From: Streptomyces sp. 135
GTDB lineage: Bacteria > Actinomycetota > Actinomycetes > Streptomycetales > Streptomycetaceae
Assembly (NCBI RefSeq): GCF_020026305.1
Contig: NZ_CP075691.1
Span: 5,518,001 to 5,582,000 of the forward strand
Reading direction: 5' to 3'
DNA length: 64,000 bases
Position 1 is the first letter of the stretch; each line of letters starts with the position of its first letter. Of the stretch, positions 33,012 to 40,886 are shown piece by piece. The position numbers and the translations under genes were made by a program. The notes under the pieces were generated by a model. The model searched no databases and had not been told where the DNA came from. It was given only the letters and a program-made list of their open reading frames with translations.

Positions 33012-33911
33012 TCAGTCGTCCTCGCGTCGGCCGAGGCCGTCCCAGAAGCCGGTCACGGCCGCGGCCGTCTCCTCGGGGCGGTCCGTGTTGGGGGAGTGCT
33101 CGGCGCCGGTGATCACCGTGCGGTGGGCGCGCAGGCGGCGTGCCATGTCGTCCAGGAGCGGCACGGGCCAGGTGTCGTCGCGTTCGCCGGAGACCACGTG
33201 CTTGGGCAGTGCGGTGGCGGCGAGTTCGGCCACGCGGTCCGGCTCCGTGGAGAGCTGCCTGCCGGTCGCGATCAGCTGGGCGGGGTTGTGGCGCAGCCAG
33301 CGGGCGCGCAGGGCCGCGCTGTCGTCGCCGCCGGCCGCCCGGGCGCCGCCGGTGTCCGTGTCCTCCGGGGGCGGCGGCTCCATGGCCTGCATGGCCTGCC
33401 ACACCTCCTCCATCGTGAGCACCGCGAGGGCGTCCGCCAGCATCTTGGCGCGGGCCTGCTGGGTGGGGGTGATCGCGGCGGGGCCCGAGGACATCAGCGT
33501 GAGCGAGGCGAAGGCGCCGGGGTCGAGGAGCACGGCGGCGCGGGCGATCTGGCCGCCGAGGGAGTGGCCGAGGAGATGGGGCGGCGCCGGCTCCGCCAGG
33601 GCCGCCGTCTGTGCCAGCACGTCGCGGGCCAACTCCGCCTGGGCGTACGCCGATTGGTCGTCCGGGCCCGGTGACTCGTACTGGCCCCTGCCGTCCACGG
33701 CGACGGCGCGGTAGCCGGCGGTGGCCAGGGGTTCCAGGAGGGCGATGAAGTCCTCCTTGCTGCCGGTGAAGCCGGGGAGCAGGAGGGCGGTCCCGTTGAC
33801 CCGGGTGCCCTCGGGCGGGAGCGCGTCGAGGACGGCGAAGTCGCCGCGGGCGGTGTGCAGGACGCGTGCGGTCGTGCACGGGGGTGGCGTGAAGGTGGGA
33901 GGCCTGCTCAT
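33012..33911 (-). CDS. Alpha/beta hydrolase
   Basis: The 299-residue protein has the oxyanion-region motif LLLPGFTGSKED, the nucleophile elbow GHSLGG (Ser near residue 117) and a late His in GAEHSPNTDRPEE. An acidic residue in SGERDDTWP completes the triad. It has no signal peptide, so it is cytosolic. The substrate is unknown; similar proteins are esterases or C-C hydrolases. It is convergent with the NYN gene, with 15 bases between stops. Confidence 0.88.
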   Translation of the reverse strand: MSRPPTFTPPPCTTARVLHTARGDFAVLDALPPEGTRVNGTALLLPGFTGSKEDFIALLEPLATAGYRAVAVDGRGQYESPGPDDQSAYAQAELARDVLAQTAALAEPAPPHLLGHSLGGQIARAAVLLDPGAFASLTLMSSGPAAITPTQQARAKMLADALAVLTMEEVWQAMQAMEPPPPEDTDTGGARAAGGDDSAALRARWLRHNPAQLIATGRQLSTEPDRVAELAATALPKHVVSGERDDTWPVPLLDDMARRLRAHRTVITGAEHSPNTDRPEETAAAVTGFWDGLGRREDD

Positions 33912-34096
33912 GGGGCGAGGCTAACGGGTTCTGGCCCCGGGGCCCTGGGCGGGTGTTCGGGCCCGGTCCGGCGGGGCCCCGGGTCGTGGCGGCCGTTTCC
34001 GCCGCTGGGTGACGGGCTCTGGCGGTGTGTGTCACCTCGCGCCCGGCATCCTGGCCGCCGTACTCCGCGGCTTCGCGGCCGGGGGCGGATACGCGC

Positions 34097-34128
34097 GAAG
34101 GCCCGCCCCTGGTGCGGGGCGGGCCTTC
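34097..34128 (-). terminator. Terminator of the DEAD-box helicase gene
   Basis: A perfect 13-bp stem (GAAGGCCCGCCCC with its complement) and a 6-base loop lie just beyond the helicase stop on the minus strand. The rest of 33912-34150 shows nothing recognisable. Confidence 0.8.
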
Positions 34129-34150
34129 GGTGGTGCGGGAGGGCGGAGGC

Positions 34151-34960
34151 TCAGCTCTCCGTGATCTCCGCGGCCTCGGCCTTCTTGCGCGTGCGACGGC
34201 GCGGGGCCGCGACCGGCGCCTCGGCCACGTCCGCAGCCGGGACGGCGGCCGCCTTGCGCGCACGGCGACGCGGCTTCGGCTCCTCCGTCGACTGCGCGGG
34301 GATCTCGGCCTCGACGACCGGTTCGGCGGCCTTGCGCGTCCGGCGCTTGGGCTTCTCCTCGGCCGGGGCCTCGGCGGCGGCTTCGGTCACCGGTTCGGCG
34401 GCCTTGCGCGTCCGGCGCTTGGGCTTCTCGGCAGCCGCGGCCTCGGCATCTGCCACGGGCTCGGCAGCCTTACGGGTACGGCGCTTCGGCTTCTCCGCAG
34501 CGGGGGCTTCGGCCTCGGCCACGGGCTCGGCGGCCTTGCGCGTCCGGCGCTTCGGCTTCTCCTCGGCCGGGGCCTCGGCGGCGGCCTCGGTCACCGGTTC
34601 GGCGGCCTTACGGGTACGGCGCTTCGGCTTCTCCGTAGCGGGGGCTTCGGCTTCGGCGACGGGCTCGGCGGCCTTGCGGGTGCGGCGCTTCGGCTTCTCC
34701 GCCACCGGCGCCTCGGCGTCGGCCACGGGCTCCGCTGCCACGGCCGGCGCGGCAGCTTCGGCGACGGGCTCGGCGGCCTTGCGGGTGCGGCGCTTCGGCT
34801 TCTCCGCGACCGGGGCCTCGGCGTCAACCTTGACCTCGGCTTCGGTCACCGGCTCGGCGGCCTTGCGCGTCCGGCGCTTCGGCTTCTCCGCGACCGGGGC
34901 CTCGGCGGGCTCGGTGACGGGGGCCTTCGGCTCCGTGACCGTCGTCTCGGCGGCGGTCAC
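34151..34960 (-). repeat. Basic/acidic repeat region of the helicase tail
   Basis: About nine imperfect units of AEKPKRRTRKAAEPV separated by Ala/Glu/Val-rich spacers of 5-15 residues. The regular spacing and near-identical DNA copies indicate internal duplication. Such tails are RNA-binding in related helicases. The segment can also be read as a separate 269-residue frame from ATG 34960. Confidence 0.8.
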
Positions 34961-36579
34961 CGCTTCGGCGGCGGCGCCACCGCGCGTCCGGCGGCGGCGG
35001 CGCGGGTGCGCGGCTCCGTCGGCTCGGCGGCTGCCGGAGCGGACTCCTCGACCACCGGAGCGGTGGCCGTGGCCGCCGACGCCGCGGTGTCCAGGGGGGA
35101 CCCGGCACGCGTGCGGCGACGGCGTCGCGGCGTACGCGCGGGGCGCTCCTGATCGGCCGACGCGGAGCCGGGGCCCGAGGCGGAACCGGAACGATCCCGG
35201 TCACGGTCCCGGTCCCGGTCACGATCCCGGTCACGGCCGCGATCACGGTCGCGGTCCTGCGAACGGCCGCCGCGGCCGCCACGGCCGCGCCCGCCGGTCT
35301 CGCCGAGGTCCTCGATCTCCTCCGCGCCCAGACCCGCACGGGTCCGCTCGGCACGCGGCAGCACACCCTTGGTGCCCGCCGGGATGTTCAGCTCCTCGTA
35401 CAGGTGCGGGGAGCTGGAGTACGTCTCGACCGGGTCGTTGAAGCCCAGGTCCAGCGCCTTGTTGATCAGCTGCCAGCGCGGGATGTCGTCCCAGTCGACC
35501 AGCGTGATCGCGATGCCCTTGGCGCCCGCGCGGCCGGTGCGGCCGATGCGGTGGAGGTACGTCTTCTCGTCCTCGGGCGACTGGTAGTTGATGACGTGCG
35601 TGACGCCCTCGACGTCGATGCCGCGGGCGGCGACGTCGGTGCAGACGAGCACGTCCACCTTGCCGTTGCGGAACGCCCGCAGGGCCTGCTCGCGCGCGCC
35701 TTGGCCGAGGTCGCCGTGGACGGCGCCGGAGGCGAAACCGCGCTTCTCCAGCTGCTCGGCGATGTCGGCGGCGGTGCGCTTGGTGCGGCAGAAGACCATC
35801 GCGAGCCCACGGCCGTCGGCCTGCAGGATGCGGGAGATCATCTCCGGCTTGTCCATGTTGTGCGCGCGGTAGACGAACTGCGCGGTGTTCGCGACCGTCT
35901 GGCCCTCGTCGTCCGGCGCGGTGGCGCGGATGTGCGTGGGCTGCGACATGTAGCGACGGGCGAGGCCGATGACCGCGCCCGGCATCGTCGCCGAGAACAG
36001 CATGGTCTGGCGCTTGGCCGGCAGCATGTTGATGATCTTCTCGACGTCGGGCAGGAAGCCCAGGTCGAGCATTTCGTCGGCCTCGTCGAGGACCAGGCAC
36101 TTGACGTGCTTGAGGTCGAGCTTGCGCTGGCCCGCGAGGTCGAGCAGCCGCCCCGGGGTGCCGACGACGATGTCGATGCCCTTCTTGAGGGCCTCGACCT
36201 GCGGTTCGTAGGCACGGCCGCCGTATATGGCGAGGACGCGGACGTTGCGCGCCTTGCCGGCGGTCAGGAGGTCGTTCGTCACCTGCTGGCAGAGCTCGCG
36301 GGTGGGGACCACGATGAGGGCCTGCGGCGCCTCGGTCAGCTGCTCGGGCTCGGCGCGGCCCGCCTCGACGTCGGCGGGGACGATCACCCGCTCCAGGAGC
36401 GGGAGACCAAAGCCGAGCGTCTTGCCGGTGCCGGTCTTGGCCTGGCCGATGACGTCCTTGCCCGAGAGGGCGACGGGGAGGGTCATCTCCTGGATGGGGA
36501 AGGGATTGATGATGCCGACGGCTTCGAGTGCCTCGGCCGTCTCGGGAAGAATCCCGAGCTCTCGGAAAGTCGTAGTCAG
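34151..36579 (-). CDS. DEAD-box RNA helicase (RhlE/CshA-like) with repetitive basic tail; frame break in the tail
   Basis: The helicase core is complete: Q-motif FPIQ, Walker A AKTGTGKT, VLDEADEML, SAT, and motif VI HRIGRTGRAG. The first ATG (36486) would cut off the Q-motif. The only upstream start in the open frame is CTG 36579, with GAAGAGG upstream. After an Arg/Asp-rich stretch the frame closes at 34957. A frame continuing to 34151 carries about nine KPKRRTRKAAEPV-type repeats. One missing base in the GCG run near 34990-35005 would join them into 809 residues, as in other Streptomyces helicases. It unwinds RNA, probably in ribosome assembly or cold adaptation. Confidence 0.88.
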
Positions 36580-36949
36580 GGCTATGCCTCTTCTGTGAGA
36601 CGCGGCGTGAGGCGAACGCTGGGGGTCGTGACCGTGCCACTACCGCCGGCTGCTTGGGGGGCTGGCCGGGGGCGCGGGACCACTGCCTGCGCTCGAGCGC
36701 TCTTACCGCTGAGGTTCCCTCCTCGTGCCGCACGCATCTGCGCGTACCGCCCGGAGGGCTGTCGGGTCGGAGCCGATCGGGCCACCGACCGGGCATCCTC
36801 ATTCGTACGGCCCGTCGAATATTCGGCAGGCGCATTACCACTGTACCCCGGAATCTCGCATGCGTGTCCGGCGAATTCGTCACATGGTCGTCGTCACAGT
36901 GACTGACCAGGACCTTACGGCTTACGGCAGGCGGGCTATTGTGCGCTTC
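36580..36949. other. Divergent promoter region between the helicase and the ferritin-like gene
   Basis: These 370 bases have no credible gene. AT-rich patches near 36815-36870 probably hold the helicase promoter, leaving a helicase leader of about 250 bases. Close to the plus-strand gene, a TATTGT box at 36937-36942 lies 7 bases from ATG 36950. I see no stable long hairpin. Confidence 0.4.
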
Positions 36950-37699
36950 ATGGAGACGCCTGACACCCCCGCCGAATCCGCCCCCGAGTCGCCCGCCGAA
37001 CCCACCGGAGTCGCCGCCCAGGACTGGGCGAAAGCTTCTGCCGAGCCCCACTACCGCGCGGCGGTCGTCGACCTGCTCGGCGCGCTCGCCTACGGGGAGC
37101 TCGCGGCGTTCGAGAGGCTCGCGGAGGACGCGAAGCTGGCGCCGACCCTCGGCGACAAGGCGGAGCTGGCGAAGATGGCGTCGGCGGAGTTCCACCATTT
37201 CGAGCAGTTGCGGGACCGGCTGTCGGCGATCGGCGCGGAGCCGACCGAGGCCATGGAGCCCTTCGTGGCGGCGCTCGACGGTTTCCACCGGCAGACCGCG
37301 CCGTCCGACTGGCTGGAGGGTCTCGTCAAGGCGTACGTCGGTGACTCGATCGCCAGTGACTTCTACCGCGAGGTGGCGGCCCGCCTCGACGCCGACACGC
37401 GCGAACTCGTCCTCGCCGTCCTCGACGACACCGGGCACGCCAGTTTCGCCGTGGAGAAGGTGCGCGCCGCGATCGAGGCGGACCCGCGGGTCGGCGGGCG
37501 GCTCGCCCTGTGGGCGCGGCGGCTGATGGGTGAGGCGCTCTCGCAGTCGCAGCGGGTGGTCGCGGACCGGGACGCCCTGTCGACCATGCTGGTCGGGGGC
37601 GTGGCCGACGGGTTCGACCTCGCCGAGGTGGGGCGGATGTTCTCGCGGATCACGGAGGCGCACACCAAGCGGATGGCCGCGCTGGGGCTGGCCGCCTGA
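36950..37699 (+). CDS. Ferritin-like fold protein (MiaE-like)
   Basis: The 249-residue all-helical protein has metal-ligand-like motifs. ALAYGELAAFERLAED and ASAEFHHFEQLRDRL contain Glu and ExxH; later YVGDSIASDFYREV and DDTGHASFAVEKV supply more. The layout resembles the diiron ferritin-like/MiaE hydroxylase group, but no substrate is known. No Shine-Dalgarno precedes ATG 36950, and a -10-like TATTGT lies 7 bases upstream, so the mRNA may be leaderless. The pairing with a divergent helicase mirrors Rv3210c-Rv3211. Confidence 0.85.
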   Translation: METPDTPAESAPESPAEPTGVAAQDWAKASAEPHYRAAVVDLLGALAYGELAAFERLAEDAKLAPTLGDKAELAKMASAEFHHFEQLRDRLSAIGAEPTEAMEPFVAALDGFHRQTAPSDWLEGLVKAYVGDSIASDFYREVAARLDADTRELVLAVLDDTGHASFAVEKVRAAIEADPRVGGRLALWARRLMGEALSQSQRVVADRDALSTMLVGGVADGFDLAEVGRMFSRITEAHTKRMAALGLAA

Positions 37700-37730
37700 G
37701 AGTCCGTTGCCGGACGCGGGTGGTCGTGGG

Positions 37731-37757
37731 CTGAGCGCGCGGTTCCCCGCGCCCCTG
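37731..37757 (-). repeat. Dispersed Streptomyces intergenic repeat, copy 3 (degenerate)
   Basis: GCGCGCGGTTCCCCGCGCCC matches the core of the elements at 14428 and 20798 with a few changes. It again lies at the tail end of a gene (stop at 37758). Confidence 0.55.
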
Positions 37758-38027
37758 TCACGCCGTCGCTGAGCGGTGCATTCCGGCTCGGGTCGGGCGG
37801 AGCAGCAGGGAGAGCAGGGCCGCAGAGACGGCCACCGCTCCCAGCATGACCGCGGGGGCGTGGCCGGGGCCGAGTGCCATGTGGGTGATGAAGGCGCCGA
37901 TGAGGGCGCCGGCGGGGCCCGTCGACAGGACCAGGCTGCGCGCGGGCAGCCGGTGCGCCAGCCGGTGGGCCGCGGCCCAGGCCAGCGCGAGGCCCAGCAA
38001 GGTGGAGCCGAGTGCTTCCAGAATCAC
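37758..38027 (-). CDS. Small membrane protein, unknown function
   Basis: The 89-residue protein is read from GTG 38027, which has AGGAGGG 7 bases upstream. It has three hydrophobic segments (STLLGLALAWAAAHRLA, STGPAGALIGAFITHMAL, APAVMLGAVAVSAALLSLLL) and a short basic C-terminus (RPTRAGMHRSATA). A longer frame from 38177 has no ribosome site and is not conserved-looking. Homologs occur in Streptomyces without a known role. Confidence 0.8.
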   Translation of the reverse strand: MILEALGSTLLGLALAWAAAHRLAHRLPARSLVLSTGPAGALIGAFITHMALGPGHAPAVMLGAVAVSAALLSLLLRPTRAGMHRSATA

Positions 38028-38128
38028 GGTGGTGCCCTCCTTCGCGGCCAGGTGCAAATCGGTCGTAGCCGGTCTACCCCTGGCGGCCGGAACGCAACCC
38101 TCCATGATCCGGAGGGCTCCACCGCCAC

Positions 38129-38173
38129 CGCGTACGGCAACACGCGCGTACGGCAACACGCGCGTACGGCAAC
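38129..38173. repeat. 16-bp tandem repeat, nearly three copies
   Basis: CGCGTACGGCAACACG is repeated at 38129, 38145 and 38161 (last copy partial). It lies in the intergenic region between the small membrane protein and the DUF3107 gene, next to a terminator. Confidence 0.8.
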
Positions 38174-38177
38174 GCAT

Positions 38178-38218
38178 GAGTACGGCCCGGCGGTCGAGAG
38201 AACCGCCGGGCCGTACTC
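38178..38218 (-). terminator. Terminator of the DUF3107 gene
   Basis: A perfect 17-bp stem (arm GAGTACGGCCCGGCGGT) and a 7-base loop begin 18 bases after the DUF3107 stop on the minus strand. Confidence 0.85.
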
Positions 38219-38235
38219 GTACTCGTATGCGCGTC

Positions 38236-38463
38236 CTACAGGGCGCTGAAGCCCACCTTGCGCGCGGTGGGCTCGCCGAGCTCCACGTACGCGAGGCGGT
38301 CGGCCGGAACCAGGACCTTGCGGCCGTGGTCGTCCACGAGGCTCAGCAGCGGCGACTTGCCGGTCAGCGCCTCGGACACCGCGTGCTCGATTTCCTCGGC
38401 GCTCTGGCCGCTCTCCAGCACGATCTCGCGGGGCGCGTACTGCACGCCGATCTTGACCTCCAC
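38236..38463 (-). CDS. DUF3107 protein (TB9.4-like)
   Basis: The 75-residue protein starts VEVKIGVQYAPREIVLES and ends RKVGFSAL. GGAGGG lies 8 bases before GTG 38463. The family (Rv3208A/TB9.4) is a small actinobacterial protein of unknown function, usually beside a TetR gene, as here. It is followed by a 17-bp stem terminator. Confidence 0.93.
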   Translation of the reverse strand: MEVKIGVQYAPREIVLESGQSAEEIEHAVSEALTGKSPLLSLVDDHGRKVLVPADRLAYVELGEPTARKVGFSAL

Positions 38464-38614
38464 GGCTTTGTCCCTCCGACGGTCAGTCTGTGCGCGGCCG
38501 TCCGCGCCGTACCCAGCACACATTAGCCCGGTGAGGGGATGTGGACGGCCGCTGCCGTGCACGCCGGTAGCGAACACGGAGCGGGAACAAAGAGGCGGTA
38601 GCCGGGGTGCGGCG

Positions 38615-39256
38615 TCAGTGGCCCTCGGTGCCGTGCAGCGGGAAGCCCGCGATGCCGCGCCAGGCGAGCGAGGTGAGCAGTTCCACCGCCTTGTCGCGCG
38701 GGACCGTGCTGCCGCTGGCCAGCCAGTACCGGGCGACCACCTGCGAGTATCCGCCGAGGCCCACGGCCAGTAGCATCGCCTCGTCGCGCGGCAAGCCGGT
38801 GTCCTCGGCGATGACCTCGCAGATCGCCTCCGCGCACTGGAGGGTGACGCGGTCCACGCGCTCGCGGACCGCTGCCTCGTTCGTCAGATCCGACTCGAAG
38901 ACCAGCCGGAAGGCGCCGCCCTCGTTCTCGACGTACGCGAAGTAGGCGTCCATCGTCGCCGCGACGCGCAGCTTGTTGTCCGTGGTGGATGCGAGGGCCG
39001 TGCGCACCGACTGGAGCAGCGACTCGCAGTGCTGGTCGAGCAGGGCCAGATAGAGGTCGAGCTTGCCGGGGAAGTGCTGGTAGAGCACCGGCTTGCTGAC
39101 CCCGGCGCGCTCGGCGATGTCGTCCATCGCGGCCGCGTGGTACCCCTGTGCGACGAAAACTTCCTGGGCCGCGCCGAGAAGTTGATTGCGCCGGGCACGA
39201 CGCGGCAGGCGAGTGCCCCGCGGGCGTGCCGCCTCTGTCTGCTCGATGGCTGTCAC
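38615..39256 (-). CDS. TetR-family transcriptional regulator
   Basis: The 213-residue protein has an N-terminal helix-turn-helix (AAMDDIAERAGVSKPVLYQH, then FPGKLDLYLALLDQ) and a helical ligand domain. GTG 39256 has GGGAGG 4 bases upstream; the sequence before it is not conserved-looking. It is adjacent to DUF3107, in the order of Rv3208-Rv3208A. The ligand and targets are unknown. Confidence 0.9.
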   Translation of the reverse strand: MTAIEQTEAARPRGTRLPRRARRNQLLGAAQEVFVAQGYHAAAMDDIAERAGVSKPVLYQHFPGKLDLYLALLDQHCESLLQSVRTALASTTDNKLRVAATMDAYFAYVENEGGAFRLVFESDLTNEAAVRERVDRVTLQCAEAICEVIAEDTGLPRDEAMLLAVGLGGYSQVVARYWLASGSTVPRDKAVELLTSLAWRGIAGFPLHGTEGH

Positions 39257-39440
39257 GCCGCCTCCCAAATCGTCCGATGTGCGGTGAGCGCCGCGCCGCC
39301 ATCGTACTTTTCGGTAACAGTGATGTGTGCGGTGCGGGCGCAGAATTTCACGGACTGGACCGCCGTGGAAGGGCTTCGCGGCGGTGCGTAGCGGGGCAAA
39401 CACGGTCAGGCCGTGTCGGCCGCCGTTCTTGGGGGACGGC

Positions 39441-39665
39441 TCAGCGGTAGTCGTCCTCGTCGAGATCGACCACGCGGGCCTGTTCGGCGAGGTCCGCCAC
39501 ATTGGCGGCGTTCGGATCGGCGTCCTTCAGTGAGTCGTCCCTGCTCGGGGCGAGATCGGCCTGCTGCTCGGCGGCGTCCGCCTCCGGGGTCTCCAGATCC
39601 GCCTCGGCCGTGCTCGCGTCGTCTTCCGGCTCGAAGGTCTCGGGATCGGTCGGGTCGACACTCAT
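39441..39665 (-). CDS. Small acidic protein, unknown function
   Basis: The 74-residue, strongly acidic protein (MSVDPTDPETFEPEDDAS to VVDLDEDDYR) has no hydrophobic core and is probably disordered. GAGAG lies about 7 bases before the ATG. The C-terminal VVDLDEDDYR looks like a conserved short linear motif. Its neighbours give no clear partner. Confidence 0.7.
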   Translation of the reverse strand: MSVDPTDPETFEPEDDASTAEADLETPEADAAEQQADLAPSRDDSLKDADPNAANVADLAEQARVVDLDEDDYR

Positions 39666-39837
39666 GTGTGGCTCTCTCTTCCCTTGCGGTACTGGCGGCC
39701 CTTCGTGAATGCGAGTGCCCTCTTCGCCCGCTTTCTATGAGCGTAGGAGACGCCCGGATGTGGCGCTACGCGATCCGTGCGCGACCTGTGACGGCGAACA
39801 CGTGAGTCAGCGCGTGATCGTCTCGTAACATTGCCGC

Positions 39838-40878
39838 ATGTCTTCGACCGAGCTGCCGAATCTGCTGGCCGCCACCGCCGCGCCCAAGCCCGGTGCCGTC
39901 GCGGTCGCGGAGGGTGAGCGGCTCGGCTCGGTCGGCCTGCCGGGGCTCACCCTGACCGTGCGCTCACGGCCCCCGGTCCGCCCCGGGCTCCCGCCCGCCC
40001 TGTTCGTGCACGGGCTCGGCGGCTCCTCGCAGAACTGGTCGGCCCTGATGCCACTGGTCGAGGACGTCGTCGACTGCGAGGCCATCGACCTGCCGGGGTT
40101 CGGTGACTCCCCGCCGCCGGACGACGGGAACTACTCGATCACCGGGCACGCCCGCGCGGTCATCCGCTACCTCGACGCCCGCAACCGTGGCCCCGTCCAC
40201 CTCGTCGGCAACTCGCTGGGCGGCGCCATCACCACGCGCGTCGCCGCGGTGCGGCCCGATCTCGTACGCACGCTGACGCTGGTCTCGCCCGCGCTGCCCG
40301 AGCTGCGCGTGCAGCGCACGGCGGTGCCGACCGGGCTGCTCGCGGTGCCCGGAGTCGCCGGGCTGTTCACGCGGCTCACCAGGGACTGGACCGCCGAGCA
40401 GCGGGTCCGCGGAGTCATGGGGCTCTGTTACGGCGATCCGGCCAAGGTCACGCCGGAAGGTTTCAGCGCGGCGGTCCGCGAGATGGAGCGCCGGCTTCAG
40501 CTCCCCTACTTCTGGGACGCGATGGCGCGCTCGGCGCGCGGGGTCGTGGACGCGTACACGCTGGGCGGGCAGCACGGGCTGTGGCGGCAGGCCGAGCGGG
40601 TGCTCGCGCCCACCCTGCTGGTGTACGGCGCGCGGGACCTCCTCGTCTCGTACCGCATGGCACGTAAGGCGGCCGCGGCGTTCCGTGACTCGCGGCTGCT
40701 CACGCTGACCGAGGTGGGGCACGTGGCGATGATGGAGGATCCGCGGAGCGTGGCCACCGCTTTCCGCGAACTGCTCCTGGATGCGGGGGAGTCGAGCGGG
40801 ACGGGGGGTGCTCGGAGGGTTCGTTCCCCTGACGCCGAGGCAGGCCCCCGTGACGCCCGTACGGGTTCGGGGAGCTGA
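39838..40878 (+). CDS. Alpha/beta hydrolase
   Basis: The 346-residue protein shows FVHGLGGSSQNWSALMP (oxyanion), the nucleophile elbow GNSLGG, and the catalytic His in TEVGHVAMMEDP. A lid of about 70 residues precedes the final motif. There is no signal peptide, and the C-terminal 35 residues are low complexity. Starting from ATG 39838, no Shine-Dalgarno is evident. The substrate is unknown. It is 8 bases upstream of the DUF3152 gene and likely co-transcribed. Confidence 0.88.
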   Translation: MSSTELPNLLAATAAPKPGAVAVAEGERLGSVGLPGLTLTVRSRPPVRPGLPPALFVHGLGGSSQNWSALMPLVEDVVDCEAIDLPGFGDSPPPDDGNYSITGHARAVIRYLDARNRGPVHLVGNSLGGAITTRVAAVRPDLVRTLTLVSPALPELRVQRTAVPTGLLAVPGVAGLFTRLTRDWTAEQRVRGVMGLCYGDPAKVTPEGFSAAVREMERRLQLPYFWDAMARSARGVVDAYTLGGQHGLWRQAERVLAPTLLVYGARDLLVSYRMARKAAAAFRDSRLLTLTEVGHVAMMEDPRSVATAFRELLLDAGESSGTGGARRVRSPDAEAGPRDARTGSGS

Positions 40879-40886
40879 GGCGACGC

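Noticed and set aside
34151..34960. Separate 269-residue Lys/Arg-repeat protein gene
   Set aside because: A single missing base joins it to the helicase. Related helicases carry the same tail, so it is more likely a split gene than an independent one.
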